From: Oscillospiraceae bacterium | GTDB taxonomy: Bacteria; Bacillota; Clostridia; Oscillospirales; Oscillospiraceae | Direction of reading: 5' to 3' | DNA: 64,000 bases | Assembly (NCBI GenBank): GCA_902778115.1 | Contig: CACYWG010000008.1 | Location: 1-64,000, forward strand | In this document: positions 50,076 to 58,623 of the stretch, piece after piece | How positions within the stretch are numbered: the first letter of the stretch is position 1 | Layout: every line of letters starts with the position of its first letter | Position numbers and translations under genes: made by a program | Notes under the pieces: generated by a model | The model's input: only the letters and a program-made list of their open reading frames with translations | Database searches by the model: none | What the model was told of the DNA's origin: nothing

Positions 50076-50108
50076 TCTGCCTGGCCGAAACGGCCAGGCA
50101 GATTTTTT
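50076..50108 (+). terminator. Terminator of the XRE gene
   Basis: TCTGCCTGGCCG pairs with CGGCCAGGCAGA across AAA and is followed by TTTTTT. Confidence 0.93.
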
Positions 50109-50150
50109 GCCGAATCGCGCAAGTTCATGGCTAAGCACAGGGACTTTGAA

Positions 50151-50179
50151 TTGAAAAACAGGCAGAGGTCTGATATAAT
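50151..50179 (+). promoter_or_regulatory. Promoter of the partner-switching operon
   Basis: TTGAAA (50151-50156), 17-bp spacer, consensus TATAAT (50174-50179), 49 bp before the first gene. Confidence 0.8.
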
Positions 50180-50227
50180 CATTGAATAAGCAAATCAACA
50201 TGCATTTTAGGTAAAGGAGAGATCCTC

Positions 50228-50527
50228 ATGCTCAATATCATCAAAAACATGGAGAAAGATACCGCGTGCTTCGCACTGGAGGGACGGCTGGACACCGTGA
50301 CGGCGCCGTTGCTGGAGAGCGAGCTGAAGGAGGCGCTGCCCTCCCTCAGTGTGCTGACGCTGGATTTTGCCAAGCTTGAGTATATCTCCTCCGCCGGACT
50401 GCGCGTGCTGTTGTCCGCGCACAAGGCCATGGCCGGACACGGCAGCATGAAGCTGATCCACGTCAACGAGACCGTCATGGAAATCTTTGAGGTAACCGGC
50501 TTTTCCGAGATCCTGACCATTGAATGA
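50228..50527 (+). CDS. STAS-domain anti-anti-sigma factor
   Basis: 99-residue single STAS domain. The phosphorylatable serine lies in LEYISSAGLRVLLSAHKAM near residue 57, as in SpoIIAA and RsbV. RBS AAAGGAGAG lies before ATG 50228. Expected cycle: phosphorylation by an RsbW-type kinase and dephosphorylation by the PP2C phosphatase encoded next. First gene of a probable four- to seven-gene operon. Confidence 0.9.
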   Translation: MLNIIKNMEKDTACFALEGRLDTVTAPLLESELKEALPSLSVLTLDFAKLEYISSAGLRVLLSAHKAMAGHGSMKLIHVNETVMEIFEVTGFSEILTIE

Positions 50528-50586
50528 GGGACGGATCCCACGCAATCCGAGGCCCCTTCAGCGGGGCATCTGAAAGGTTTCGCTCT

Positions 50587-52374
50587 ATGAATGCAAACAA
50601 AGAGAAAAGAAAAGGCGGCATTATCCTGCAGGTCGCAACGCTGTTCGCCATCGGGATCCTTGCCACCGGTCTGATCACTTTTATCTCACAGCATGCCCGC
50701 TCGGATGCCAACGTCAGGCTGCAGGCCGAAGTCCGCTCGGCGGAGATCGCCAACGAGGTGGATCTGGCCGTGCGCGAGTATCCGGCCTATCGCTGGCTGC
50801 TGAACTACTGGTATGAGCACAGCGGCGAAATGAAGATCGAGTACGATGTCGACTACAGCACCGGGACCCTGACGGAGGACAGGTATCAGACCTTCATCGG
50901 CCGCAATCCGGGCGTCCAGCTGAAGTACCTCGGCGTGAACGAACTCGCCAAGCTCTCGGAGGAGGATCGGGAGCTGTATGCCGAGATCTGCTATACCTGG
51001 CTGCTCTCGCGCATCAATCAGATCAAGCAGATCTATCACATCGACTACCTCTTCTGCGTGCTGACCGACGAGCCCTACGACAGCCAGTTCTTCCTCTTCA
51101 GCGGCGCCGATCCAGGCTCTGTCCGGGGGACGAATTATGAAGAGGTCTATCCGCTGGGCGTGGTTGTACAGGTTTCGGAGAGCCAGCAGGAGGCGATGAA
51201 AAGCGCCTGCGAGCATGAAAGCCACCTGGCCAGCGCCGGCGGCTATGTGGATTACTACTCGTTTCTGTGCAGCATTGGAGAACACAGGATCCTGATCGGG
51301 CTGACCTATTCCCTGGCGGGCCTGTCGGCGGATATCGACGCGGAGACCTGGCGCGGGACTTCTTTCGCCATCATCTATCAGGTCACCCTGTCGCTGCTGT
51401 GCCTGGTGATGATCTATCTGTTCGTGCTCAGCCCGCTCCGGAAGGTCCAGAAGAACATCCGGCTGTACAAGAATACAAAGGACAGCGAACAGATCGAAAA
51501 AAACCTGGCGGACGTCGATCCGCACAATGAGATCGGCCAGCTGTCGGAAGATGTGATCGATCTGGCGAAGGAGCTCGACCAGCACATCGAGCGGATCGGC
51601 GCGATCACGGCGGAGAAGGAGAGGATCGGGGCGGAGCTCACCCTGGCAAGCCAGATCCAGGCCTCCATGATCCCGCATGTTTTCCCGCCCTTCCCGGACC
51701 GGCACGAGTTTGAGCTCTTTGCCGTGATGGATCCGGCCAAGGAGGTCGGCGGCGATTTCTATGACTTCTTCCTGATCGACGACGACCACCTGTGCCTGGT
51801 GATCGCGGACGTATCGGGCAAGGGGATCCCCGGCGCGCTCTTCATGATGATCTCTGCGGTCATTTTAAGAAGCTGCGCCATGCTGGGCAGAGGCGCGGCC
51901 GAGATCCTGACCAAGACCAACGAGGGCATCTGCTCCAATAACCAGGCGGAGATGTTCGTGACGGCCTGGGTCGGCATCCTGGAACTGTCCACCGGGAAAC
52001 TCACGGCGGCCAATGCGGGCCACGAGTATCCGGCGCTCAAGCGCGCGGACGGCAGCTTTGCGCTGTTCAAGGACAAGCACGGGCTGGTGATCGGCGCGAT
52101 GCCCGACATCCGCTACCGGGAATACGAGCTGCAGCTGGAGCCCGGGGACAAGCTGTTCGTCTATACCGACGGCGTGCCCGAGGCCAGCGACGCGGAAAAC
52201 AAGATGTTCGGTACGCAGCGCATGCTGGACGCGCTGAACGGCGCGCCGGAGGCGTCCCCGGAGCAGCTGCTCCGGCAGGTGCACCGCGCGGTGGACGAAT
52301 TCGTCAAGGACGCGCAGCAGTTCGACGATCTGACGATGCTGTGCGTGGAATACAAGGGGAGGAAACAAGCATGA
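50587..52374 (+). CDS. Membrane sensor PP2C (SpoIIE/RsbU-type) phosphatase
   Basis: 595 residues. Transmembrane helix at about 13-33, an extracytoplasmic sensor region to about 255, second transmembrane helix at about 258-280, a HAMP-like linker with LADVDPHNEIGQLSEDVIDL and a coiled coil, then the SpoIIE phosphatase domain from about 355 with metal-binding aspartates in KEVGGDFYDFF, LVIADVSGKGIPGALFM and FDDLTMLCVEY. It likely dephosphorylates the STAS protein(s) in response to an external cue. ATG 50587 is preferred; an ATG at 50524 overlapping the STAS stop codon is the alternative. Confidence 0.88.
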   Translation: MNANKEKRKGGIILQVATLFAIGILATGLITFISQHARSDANVRLQAEVRSAEIANEVDLAVREYPAYRWLLNYWYEHSGEMKIEYDVDYSTGTLTEDRYQTFIGRNPGVQLKYLGVNELAKLSEEDRELYAEICYTWLLSRINQIKQIYHIDYLFCVLTDEPYDSQFFLFSGADPGSVRGTNYEEVYPLGVVVQVSESQQEAMKSACEHESHLASAGGYVDYYSFLCSIGEHRILIGLTYSLAGLSADIDAETWRGTSFAIIYQVTLSLLCLVMIYLFVLSPLRKVQKNIRLYKNTKDSEQIEKNLADVDPHNEIGQLSEDVIDLAKELDQHIERIGAITAEKERIGAELTLASQIQASMIPHVFPPFPDRHEFELFAVMDPAKEVGGDFYDFFLIDDDHLCLVIADVSGKGIPGALFMMISAVILRSCAMLGRGAAEILTKTNEGICSNNQAEMFVTAWVGILELSTGKLTAANAGHEYPALKRADGSFALFKDKHGLVIGAMPDIRYREYELQLEPGDKLFVYTDGVPEASDAENKMFGTQRMLDALNGAPEASPEQLLRQVHRAVDEFVKDAQQFDDLTMLCVEYKGRKQA

Positions 52375-52937
52375 ATCTGAAAAAAGGATTGTCTCTGGTC
52401 GCTTTCGGTTTCCTGTTTACTCTGGTCAATCTGAATCTGACGTTCAACGGCAGCGCGGTGAATATCATGCCCGACTTCGTCGGCTGGATTCTGTTCTTCC
52501 TGGCCATTGATCCGCTGGGGGACTATGCGGCCGACAAGAAGGTTCTGAAGTGGGCAGCGCTCGTGTTGGCCGTCTTCACCGCCGCCTTCTGGCTGCTGGA
52601 GATCGCCATGCCGGAGCTGGATCCCGGACTGCTGAAAACGCTCGTTTCCGTCGCGGAAGCGGGTTATATGTTCCTTCTGTTCGGCGTGCTGGAGAAGATC
52701 GCGCACGATTACGGCTCTCAGCGCGAAGGCAGCATCCGCACGCTGAAGATCCTGAACCTGGCACTGTTCGCCGGTTTTGTCGTGATCGGCCTTCTGGCTG
52801 CCGCTCAAGGCAGCATGGCGCTGACCGGCACAGCGGCGGTACTGGGCGTCGCCGCCCTGGTCGCCGCCATCGTAACCATGGTCACACTCTTTAAACTGAA
52901 GCGGGAGATCGCTGAAAAGACGGAAAGGATGGACTGA
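52371..52937 (+). CDS. Multi-pass membrane protein in the partner-switching operon
   Basis: 188 residues with about five hydrophobic segments and no recognised family. It starts LKKGLSLVAFGFLFTLVNLNL, has NIMPDFVGWILFFLAIDPLG at the second helix, and ends in a charged tail (KLKREIAEKTERMD). It overlaps the phosphatase stop codon by ATGA and is 3 bp from the fusion gene, so tight co-translation suggests a common job, perhaps as membrane sensor or partner. Confidence 0.7.
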   Translation: MNLKKGLSLVAFGFLFTLVNLNLTFNGSAVNIMPDFVGWILFFLAIDPLGDYAADKKVLKWAALVLAVFTAAFWLLEIAMPELDPGLLKTLVSVAEAGYMFLLFGVLEKIAHDYGSQREGSIRTLKILNLALFAGFVVIGLLAAAQGSMALTGTAAVLGVAALVAAIVTMVTLFKLKREIAEKTERMD

Positions 52938-52940
52938 CCG

Positions 52941-54494
52941 ATGAAGATTGAATTAAGAGGCCGCATCGATTCCAACAATGCCGCCGCGGTGGAACAGGAC
53001 ATCCTGACCCAGCTCGCCGGCGGAAATGCGCAGGAGATCATTCTGGACGCGGCAGACCTGGAGTATATCTCCAGCGCCGGTCTCCGCGTGATCCTGCGGC
53101 TGAAAAAAAGCTGCCCGGCGCTGAAGATCGTCAACGTCAATTCCGAGGTCTATGAGATCCTCGATATGACCGGCTTTACCGAGATGATGACGGTGGAAAA
53201 GGCCTACCGTGTGGTTTCGGTGGAGGGCTGCGAGGAGATCGGCCGCGGCGCCAACGGCAAGATCTACCGCATCGACCAGGATAACGTCGTCAAGGTCTAT
53301 AAAAACGCCGACGCGCTGGCCGATATCCAGCATGAGCGCGAGATGGCCAAGCTGGCGCTGATCCTCGGCATCCCAACCGCCATTTCCTACGACGTGGTGA
53401 AGGTGGGGGACAGCTACGGCTCCGTGTTCGAGCTGCTCAACGCCAGCTCCTTCTCCAAGATCCTGGCCACCGAGCCGGAGAAGATGGACTGGTGCGTGAA
53501 AGAGTATGTGGACATACTCAAAAAGATCCATTCCACCGTCGTCCCCGCCGGAAAGCTGCCGGATATGAAGGAGACGGTGCTGGGCTGGGCGCGCTTTGTG
53601 AAGGACTACCTGCCGGAGGAAGCGGGAAAGAAGCTGGTCGCCCTCGTTGAGGCTGTGCCGCATGACGACCACATGCTCCATGGCGACTACCACACCAAAA
53701 ATCTCGAACTGCAGAACGACGAGGTGCTGCTGATCGACATGGACACCCTCGCGGTCGGCCATCCCATCTTTGAGCTTGGCAGCATGTTCAACGCCTTCGT
53801 CGGCTTTTCGGAGCAAAATCACGAGATCATTCAGCGCTTCCAGGGCTTTGACTTTGACACGGCGCAGATTTTCTGGCACAAGTCCCTGGCCGCTTATCTG
53901 GGCACGAGCAGCGAGCGCAAGCTGCGCGAGGTGGAGGACAAGGCGCGCATCATCGGCTACACCCGCCTGATCCGCCGCAAGATCCGCCGCCAGGGCCTGG
54001 AGACGGAGGAAGGGCGCGCCCAGATCGCCTTCTGGAAGGAGCGCCTGCTGAAGCTGCTCGACACGACGGACACGCTGCTCTTCACCCGCAGCGAGCTGGA
54101 GATCGAGGCGGTGACGGAAAACCTGCCGGCGGTGCAGGCCTTCGTGGAGGAGCATCTGGAGGCCGCCGGCTGCCCGATGAAGGCCAAGATGCAGATCGGC
54201 GTCGCCGTGGAGGAGATCTTTGTCAACATCGCAAACTACGCCTATGCCCCGGAGAAGGGCACAGCCACCGTGCGCGTGGAATTATCCGAGCAGCCCGTCA
54301 CCGTGACGATCACCTTCGTGGATCACGGCGTGCCCTATGATCCGCTGGCCAAGCAGGATCCCGACGTGAAGCTCTCCGCCGAGGAACGCGAGATCGGCGG
54401 CCTGGGGATCTTCATGACGAAGAAGATGATGGACGACGTGAGCTACTGCTACCGCGACGGCCACAACATCCTGACGCTGAAAAAGAACCTGTAA
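52941..54494 (+). CDS. STAS - APH-like kinase - RsbW-like ATPase triple fusion
   Basis: 517 residues. STAS domain at about 1-95 with the phospho-acceptor region LEYISSAGLRVILRLKK; an aminoglycoside-phosphotransferase-like kinase at about 100-340 with IGRGANGKIYRI (ATP loop), VVKVYK lysine, HGDYHTKNLEL (catalytic) and LLIDMDTLAVG (metal); and a GHKL anti-sigma-type ATPase at about 385-517 with VAVEEIFVNIANYAY and VDHGVPYDPLAK...GGLGIFM. One chain thus holds an anti-anti-sigma domain, a small-molecule- or protein-type kinase, and a serine-kinase-like ATPase. No sigma factor gene is adjacent. Confidence 0.88.
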   Translation: MKIELRGRIDSNNAAAVEQDILTQLAGGNAQEIILDAADLEYISSAGLRVILRLKKSCPALKIVNVNSEVYEILDMTGFTEMMTVEKAYRVVSVEGCEEIGRGANGKIYRIDQDNVVKVYKNADALADIQHEREMAKLALILGIPTAISYDVVKVGDSYGSVFELLNASSFSKILATEPEKMDWCVKEYVDILKKIHSTVVPAGKLPDMKETVLGWARFVKDYLPEEAGKKLVALVEAVPHDDHMLHGDYHTKNLELQNDEVLLIDMDTLAVGHPIFELGSMFNAFVGFSEQNHEIIQRFQGFDFDTAQIFWHKSLAAYLGTSSERKLREVEDKARIIGYTRLIRRKIRRQGLETEEGRAQIAFWKERLLKLLDTTDTLLFTRSELEIEAVTENLPAVQAFVEEHLEAAGCPMKAKMQIGVAVEEIFVNIANYAYAPEKGTATVRVELSEQPVTVTITFVDHGVPYDPLAKQDPDVKLSAEEREIGGLGIFMTKKMMDDVSYCYRDGHNILTLKKNL

Positions 54495-54590
54495 GCACCG
54501 GCGAGGGCTTTACGAGCCGGAAACGCCGGATCTGAGGAGCGGGAATGCTGAAATTCGACACAAGAAATAAAAAAACCGAAGCTCTGGAAC

Positions 54591-55757
54591 ATGCTGATCC
54601 AGGGGGGCTTCGTGTGCGCGATTCTTCTTTTGCTGGTCCACCGCGGCGCGGAGAGGCATGCCTTGCCGATCTGCGCGCTGATCGCCGTTTTCCTGCTGGC
54701 GGCGCTGATCCAGCTGATCGTGGCTTTCTTCAAGCAGATCCAGTACAATCCCTATTCCTACAATACGATCTATTACATGGGCTTTTCGCTGTTTCTGCTG
54801 TCGGTGCTGGTGATCCATATTATCATCGCCGTGCGGCTGCTCCGCGAGCCGGAGGTCTACCAGATCGGCGAAGTCCTGTCGACGCTGCTCAATTCGGCCA
54901 AGACCTATATGCTGCTGTCCGCGCCGTTTATCTTTTGCTTCTCGGCGGCGCTGTGCGTGTCCAATATCTCGCTGATCCGCCACGAGGGGCGGCGGCTCGT
55001 GAATGTGCTGGGGATCATCCTGTCCTTCCTGCTGGTGGCGGGGGAAGTTTTCCTGTTTCGCTTTGACTATTACGTCAGCGGCAGCGAGCGGGAGATCATG
55101 ATCCATGATCTGATCGGCAATCTCTTCGCCGCGGTGTACCTGTATTTCGAGTGTATGCTGATCGGCGCGATCGTGGCCGACAGTCTGGCCGCGCGCTATG
55201 AGCCCGAGCCGGACAAGGATTTCCTGATCATCCTGGGCTGCGGCATCCGGAAGGACGGTACGCCCTCCCCGTTGCTGCGCGGCAGGATCGACCGGGCGCT
55301 GCGCTTTGCCGAAAAGCAGAAGGCGCAGACGGGCCAGGACCTGATCTTTGTCACCTCCGGCGGCCAGGGGCCGGACGAGCCGATTTCGGAGAGCGCGTCC
55401 ATGAAGCGCTATCTGCTCGAGCAGGGCGTTCCGGAGGAGCGGATCATTGAGGAGGACCGCTCCACCAGCACCTTTGAAAACATGAAGTTTTCCAAGGAAA
55501 AGATCTGGGCGGTCAATCCGCAGGGAAAAGTCGCGTTTGCCACCACCAATTACCATGTGTTCCGCAGCGGCCTCTGCGCCCGGCGCGTAAAGATGCGGGC
55601 GGTCGGCATGGGGGCGAAGACCAAATGGTATTTCTGGCCGAACGCCTCCGTGCGGGAGTTTGTGGGCCTGCTGACCGAGCACCGGCTCAAGCAGGCGCTG
55701 ATCTTCAGCGGGTTGATCGCGACCTATGTGGTGCTGACGCTGTTATACTATCGCTGA
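54591..55757 (+). CDS. DUF218/YdcF-family membrane protein, likely frameshifted at the 5' end
   Basis: 388 residues from ATG 54591. About six transmembrane helices occupy the first 200 residues, then a DUF218 domain (FLIILGCGIRKDGTPSPLLRGR, TSGGQGPDEPISESASMKRYL, STSTFENMKFSK, TTNYHVFRSGLCARR), and a last helix. DUF218 proteins act in envelope metabolism in some bacteria. ATG 54591 lacks an RBS. A better start with GGAGCGGG exists at 54545 (MLKFDTRNKK) but in another frame; removing one A from the seven-A run at 54569-54575 would join them as KKPKLWNMLIQGG. It is a sequencing slip, a slippage site, or a late start. Confidence 0.8.
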   Translation: MLIQGGFVCAILLLLVHRGAERHALPICALIAVFLLAALIQLIVAFFKQIQYNPYSYNTIYYMGFSLFLLSVLVIHIIIAVRLLREPEVYQIGEVLSTLLNSAKTYMLLSAPFIFCFSAALCVSNISLIRHEGRRLVNVLGIILSFLLVAGEVFLFRFDYYVSGSEREIMIHDLIGNLFAAVYLYFECMLIGAIVADSLAARYEPEPDKDFLIILGCGIRKDGTPSPLLRGRIDRALRFAEKQKAQTGQDLIFVTSGGQGPDEPISESASMKRYLLEQGVPEERIIEEDRSTSTFENMKFSKEKIWAVNPQGKVAFATTNYHVFRSGLCARRVKMRAVGMGAKTKWYFWPNASVREFVGLLTEHRLKQALIFSGLIATYVVLTLLYYR

Positions 55758-55774
55758 TTTTCGGAGGATAAACA

Positions 55775-56665
55775 TTGGAAAAGAAATCTTGGTTTCACCG
55801 GTTGACCGACAGGCTGTACGGCGGCCTTCCCATGAGCTGGCCGGCAGTGATCCTGTTTGCGGTCGGCACGGCGGTTCTGACGGCGGTTTTCCTGATCGTG
55901 CCGGTTTTTAAAGACACGTCCTTTGAACGGATGGGCGTGACCTTTGAGGCCTGGATCTTTTTCGCCGTGCTCATTATGGCCAACTGCAAAAAGCCGCTGG
56001 AATCGGCGCTGAAGACCTTTGTGTTCTTCCTTGTCAGCCAGCCGCTGATCTATCTGTTCCAGGTCCCGTTTTCCTATATGGGCTGGGGCCTGTTCGGCTA
56101 TTACAGGACCTGGTTTATCTGGACGCTGCTGACCTTCCCGATGGCCTGGGTCGGCTGGTATATCACCAAAAGAAACTGGTGGAGCCTGCTGATCCTGGCA
56201 CCGGTGCTCCTGCTGTTGAGTATCGAAGCTGTTGGCGGATTCCGCTTCGCGGCGGCGCATTTCCCGCGCCAGCTCGTGATGGCGATCTTCTGCCTGGGGC
56301 AGGTGCTGCTGTACCTGACGGTTTTCACGCAAACCCGTCTGCAGAAGCTGACAGGACTCCTGCTGCCGCTGGCGGCGGCGCTTGTCATTCTGCTGGCGCG
56401 GCCGCAGGTGGACCTGACCAGCACCATGTTCCTCCCGGACGATCCCATCCTCACGGAGGAGGCCGTCGTCACGGTCGAGGATGCGGAGCTGGCAGAGATC
56501 TCCGTGGCCTCCACGGGCAAAGACAGCATGGTCTGCATCCGGGCAGGACGATTTGGAAGCACGGGCTTCGTGATCCGGGACGGGGAGAACGAGTACCGCT
56601 ACACGCTCACGATCTATGAGGACGAGGGCGGCCACAGCCAGATCCTGATTGAACCGGCAAACTGA
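55775..56665 (+). CDS. Multi-pass membrane protein of unknown function
   Basis: 296 residues, family not recognised. About six hydrophobic segments up to residue 215 (MSWPAVILFAVGTAVLTAVF is the first), then a hydrophilic C-terminal domain of about 80 residues (ILTEEAVVTVEDAELAEISV onward) predicted on the outside. TTG 55775 has GGAGG 7 bp upstream. It is sandwiched between two DUF218 genes and overlaps the open frame of the second, suggesting a shared envelope function. Confidence 0.75.
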   Translation: MEKKSWFHRLTDRLYGGLPMSWPAVILFAVGTAVLTAVFLIVPVFKDTSFERMGVTFEAWIFFAVLIMANCKKPLESALKTFVFFLVSQPLIYLFQVPFSYMGWGLFGYYRTWFIWTLLTFPMAWVGWYITKRNWWSLLILAPVLLLLSIEAVGGFRFAAAHFPRQLVMAIFCLGQVLLYLTVFTQTRLQKLTGLLLPLAAALVILLARPQVDLTSTMFLPDDPILTEEAVVTVEDAELAEISVASTGKDSMVCIRAGRFGSTGFVIRDGENEYRYTLTIYEDEGGHSQILIEPAN

Positions 56666-56687
56666 GAATAATCATAACCGGACGTGG

Positions 56688-57509
56688 ATGCAGACGATGA
56701 AAACGAAAAAAACCGGCAGAATCAGACCGGCGCGCAGGATTCTCGGGGATCTGGCGCTCGCGTTGGCCGTGCTGCTGACGGCGGACGTGACGGTGGTCAT
56801 GCTGCGGCGCATCGCCTCGGTCGTATTGAAGGCGGACTATCAGAACATCTTCCGCCATGAGCTGATCCTCTGCGCAGTGCTGCTGATCGGCGCGCTGGAC
56901 CTCCGCTTCGGTATTTTTACGGCGCGGAAGGGGAAGGTCCTCAAGGGGATCGGCTGGGCGCTGCGGAGCGCGATCCTGCTCGGAACGGCCGTGATCCTGT
57001 TTTTCTTCGGCAAAGTCACAGTCGGCGGCCTGATCCATACGGCGCAGCCGGCGGAGCACGCGATCGTGCTCGGCATGGCGCTGCAAAACGGAAAGCCGAC
57101 GGAGGATCTGCTCTCCCGTCTGGATACCGCGCAGCGCTATCTGGAGCAAAATCCGGACGCGACCCTGATCCTGACCGGCGGCAACGCCGGGGAGGACGGG
57201 CGCACCGAGGCCGCTGTGATGCGCGACCTTCTGCTGGAGCGCGGCGTTTCGGAAGAAAGCCTGCGCCTGGAAGACCAGGCGAAGACCACAAAGGAGAATT
57301 TCCGCAACACGGCGCGGATGATCGACCCGACCGCGCCCGTGGTGCTCATCAGCAGCAATTATCACATGGACCGCGCGGTCCGGACGGCGAAAAGCGCCGG
57401 CTTTGCCCGCATTCTGCGGCTTCCCGCACCCTCTGATCCGCTGAGCTTCGGCGCGAACGTGATGTGGGAAGTCATCCTCGATCTGAACGAACTGAAATTA
57501 GGAGTATAA
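56688..57509 (+). CDS. DUF218/YdcF-family membrane protein (second copy)
   Basis: 273 residues from ATG 56688 (56697 is equally possible; ribosome binding sites are weak). Three to four N-terminal transmembrane helices, then the DUF218 domain: AIVLGMALQNGKPTEDLLSR, LILTGGNAGEDGRTEAAVMR, DQAKTTKENFRNTARM, VLISSNYHMDRAVRTAKSAG. Shares domain but not close sequence with the 54591 protein. Four bp before tctC. Confidence 0.82.
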   Translation: MQTMKTKKTGRIRPARRILGDLALALAVLLTADVTVVMLRRIASVVLKADYQNIFRHELILCAVLLIGALDLRFGIFTARKGKVLKGIGWALRSAILLGTAVILFFFGKVTVGGLIHTAQPAEHAIVLGMALQNGKPTEDLLSRLDTAQRYLEQNPDATLILTGGNAGEDGRTEAAVMRDLLLERGVSEESLRLEDQAKTTKENFRNTARMIDPTAPVVLISSNYHMDRAVRTAKSAGFARILRLPAPSDPLSFGANVMWEVILDLNELKLGV

Positions 57510-57512
57510 ACC

Positions 57513-58538
57513 ATGAAGAAGATTGCCGCGATGCTGCTGGCAGCCTGCCTGCTGCTGACGCTCGCCGCCTGCGCTCTGCCGGGGAGGGCAGCGGAAAGCG
57601 GATATCCCGTCAAAACCGTTACCATGATCGTCCCGTACAAGGCCGGCGGCACCACCGATCTGGTCGGCCGCAAGCTGGCCGCCGCATTGGGAAAGGCGCT
57701 GGACGTAGACATCGTTGTGGATAATCAGCCCGGCGCATCCGGCTCCCTCGGCTGCCGCGCCGCGCTGGACGCGCCGAAGGACGGCTCCGTGCTGCTCTTT
57801 GCCGCCGACAGCCTCGGCACCCAGCGGGTCATGGGCATCAGCGACATGAGCTATGCCGATTTCAGCCCCATCTATGCCGTCGCCGACGACCCGAAGGTCA
57901 TCGTCGTGGCCAAGGATTCGCCCTATCAGACGATCGGAGAGCTGCTGGACGCCATCGAGGCAAAGCCGAACGGCATCCAGATGGCCTATACCGGCCCGGG
58001 GGGCTCGGGCCACGTGCAGGCGCTGATCATGAACCGCTACGGCTATTATCCCGCGCTGACCGCCTATTCCTCCGGCTCCGACGGCATCGTGGCCGTGATG
58101 GGCGGACAGGTGGTCTTTACCAATGCCAATTATTCCAGCGTTGCCAGTTACATCAAAGCCGGGGAGCTGAAGCTCCTGGCGGTGTGCGCGGTGGAGCGGA
58201 TGGCGGAGTATCCGGATGTGCCCGCGCTCGGCGAGCTGATGGAGGGCGGCGAGGAGCTGCTGAGCATCCCTTATACGCCGCTGAGCCTGCTGGTCGCGGC
58301 CGAGGTGCCCGAGGATGTGCAGGCCCTGCTGCGCGCCGGCTGTGAGCAGGCCTTCCGGGATCCGGATTTTGTCTCTTTTCTGGAGAGCAACAACATCGAC
58401 AAGCTCTATGAAAAATACCGCAGCGTCGAGGAGATCCGAGCCTTTTACGCCGACTGGGAATCCACGGTCTGCTGGCTGATGGATGATGCCGGCGCTACCG
58501 TTTACAGCCCGGAACAGTTCGGTATCGTCCGGCCATAG
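57513..58538 (+). CDS. tctC: Tripartite tricarboxylate transporter substrate-binding lipoprotein
   Basis: 341-residue TctC/Bug-family solute-binding protein. Lipobox LAAC at about 18-21. The family core TMIVPYKAGGTTDLVGRKLA near residue 35 and VVDNQPGASGSLGCRAAL near 70 form the carboxylate-binding site. Bug proteins bind citrate, other di- and tricarboxylates, amino acids or aromatic acids; the ligand cannot be read from sequence. It is followed by a stem-loop and then by the membrane subunit genes. Confidence 0.9.
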   Translation: MKKIAAMLLAACLLLTLAACALPGRAAESGYPVKTVTMIVPYKAGGTTDLVGRKLAAALGKALDVDIVVDNQPGASGSLGCRAALDAPKDGSVLLFAADSLGTQRVMGISDMSYADFSPIYAVADDPKVIVVAKDSPYQTIGELLDAIEAKPNGIQMAYTGPGGSGHVQALIMNRYGYYPALTAYSSGSDGIVAVMGGQVVFTNANYSSVASYIKAGELKLLAVCAVERMAEYPDVPALGELMEGGEELLSIPYTPLSLLVAAEVPEDVQALLRAGCEQAFRDPDFVSFLESNNIDKLYEKYRSVEEIRAFYADWESTVCWLMDDAGATVYSPEQFGIVRP

Positions 58539-58555
58539 CCGTATCCCAAAATAGA

Positions 58556-58589
58556 GCAGGGGTTCGGGACGGATGCCCCGGACCCCTGC
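58556..58589 (+). other. Stem-loop between tctC and tctB
   Basis: GCAGGGGTTCGGG pairs with CCCGGACCCCTGC (13 bp, one G-U) across an 8-nt loop, without a T-run. It is placed to protect the tctC message and raise binding protein over membrane subunits, as in other transporter operons. Confidence 0.55.
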
Positions 58590-58623
58590 TGCATGATGAA
58601 AACGACAGAAAGGAGGCGGATGG

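Noticed and set aside
50524-50586. Extended N-terminus of the PP2C phosphatase from ATG 50524
   Set aside because: No Shine-Dalgarno sequence there, and the added 21 residues look like untranslated leader; ATG 50587 is better placed before the membrane helix, though coupling by ATGA cannot be fully excluded.
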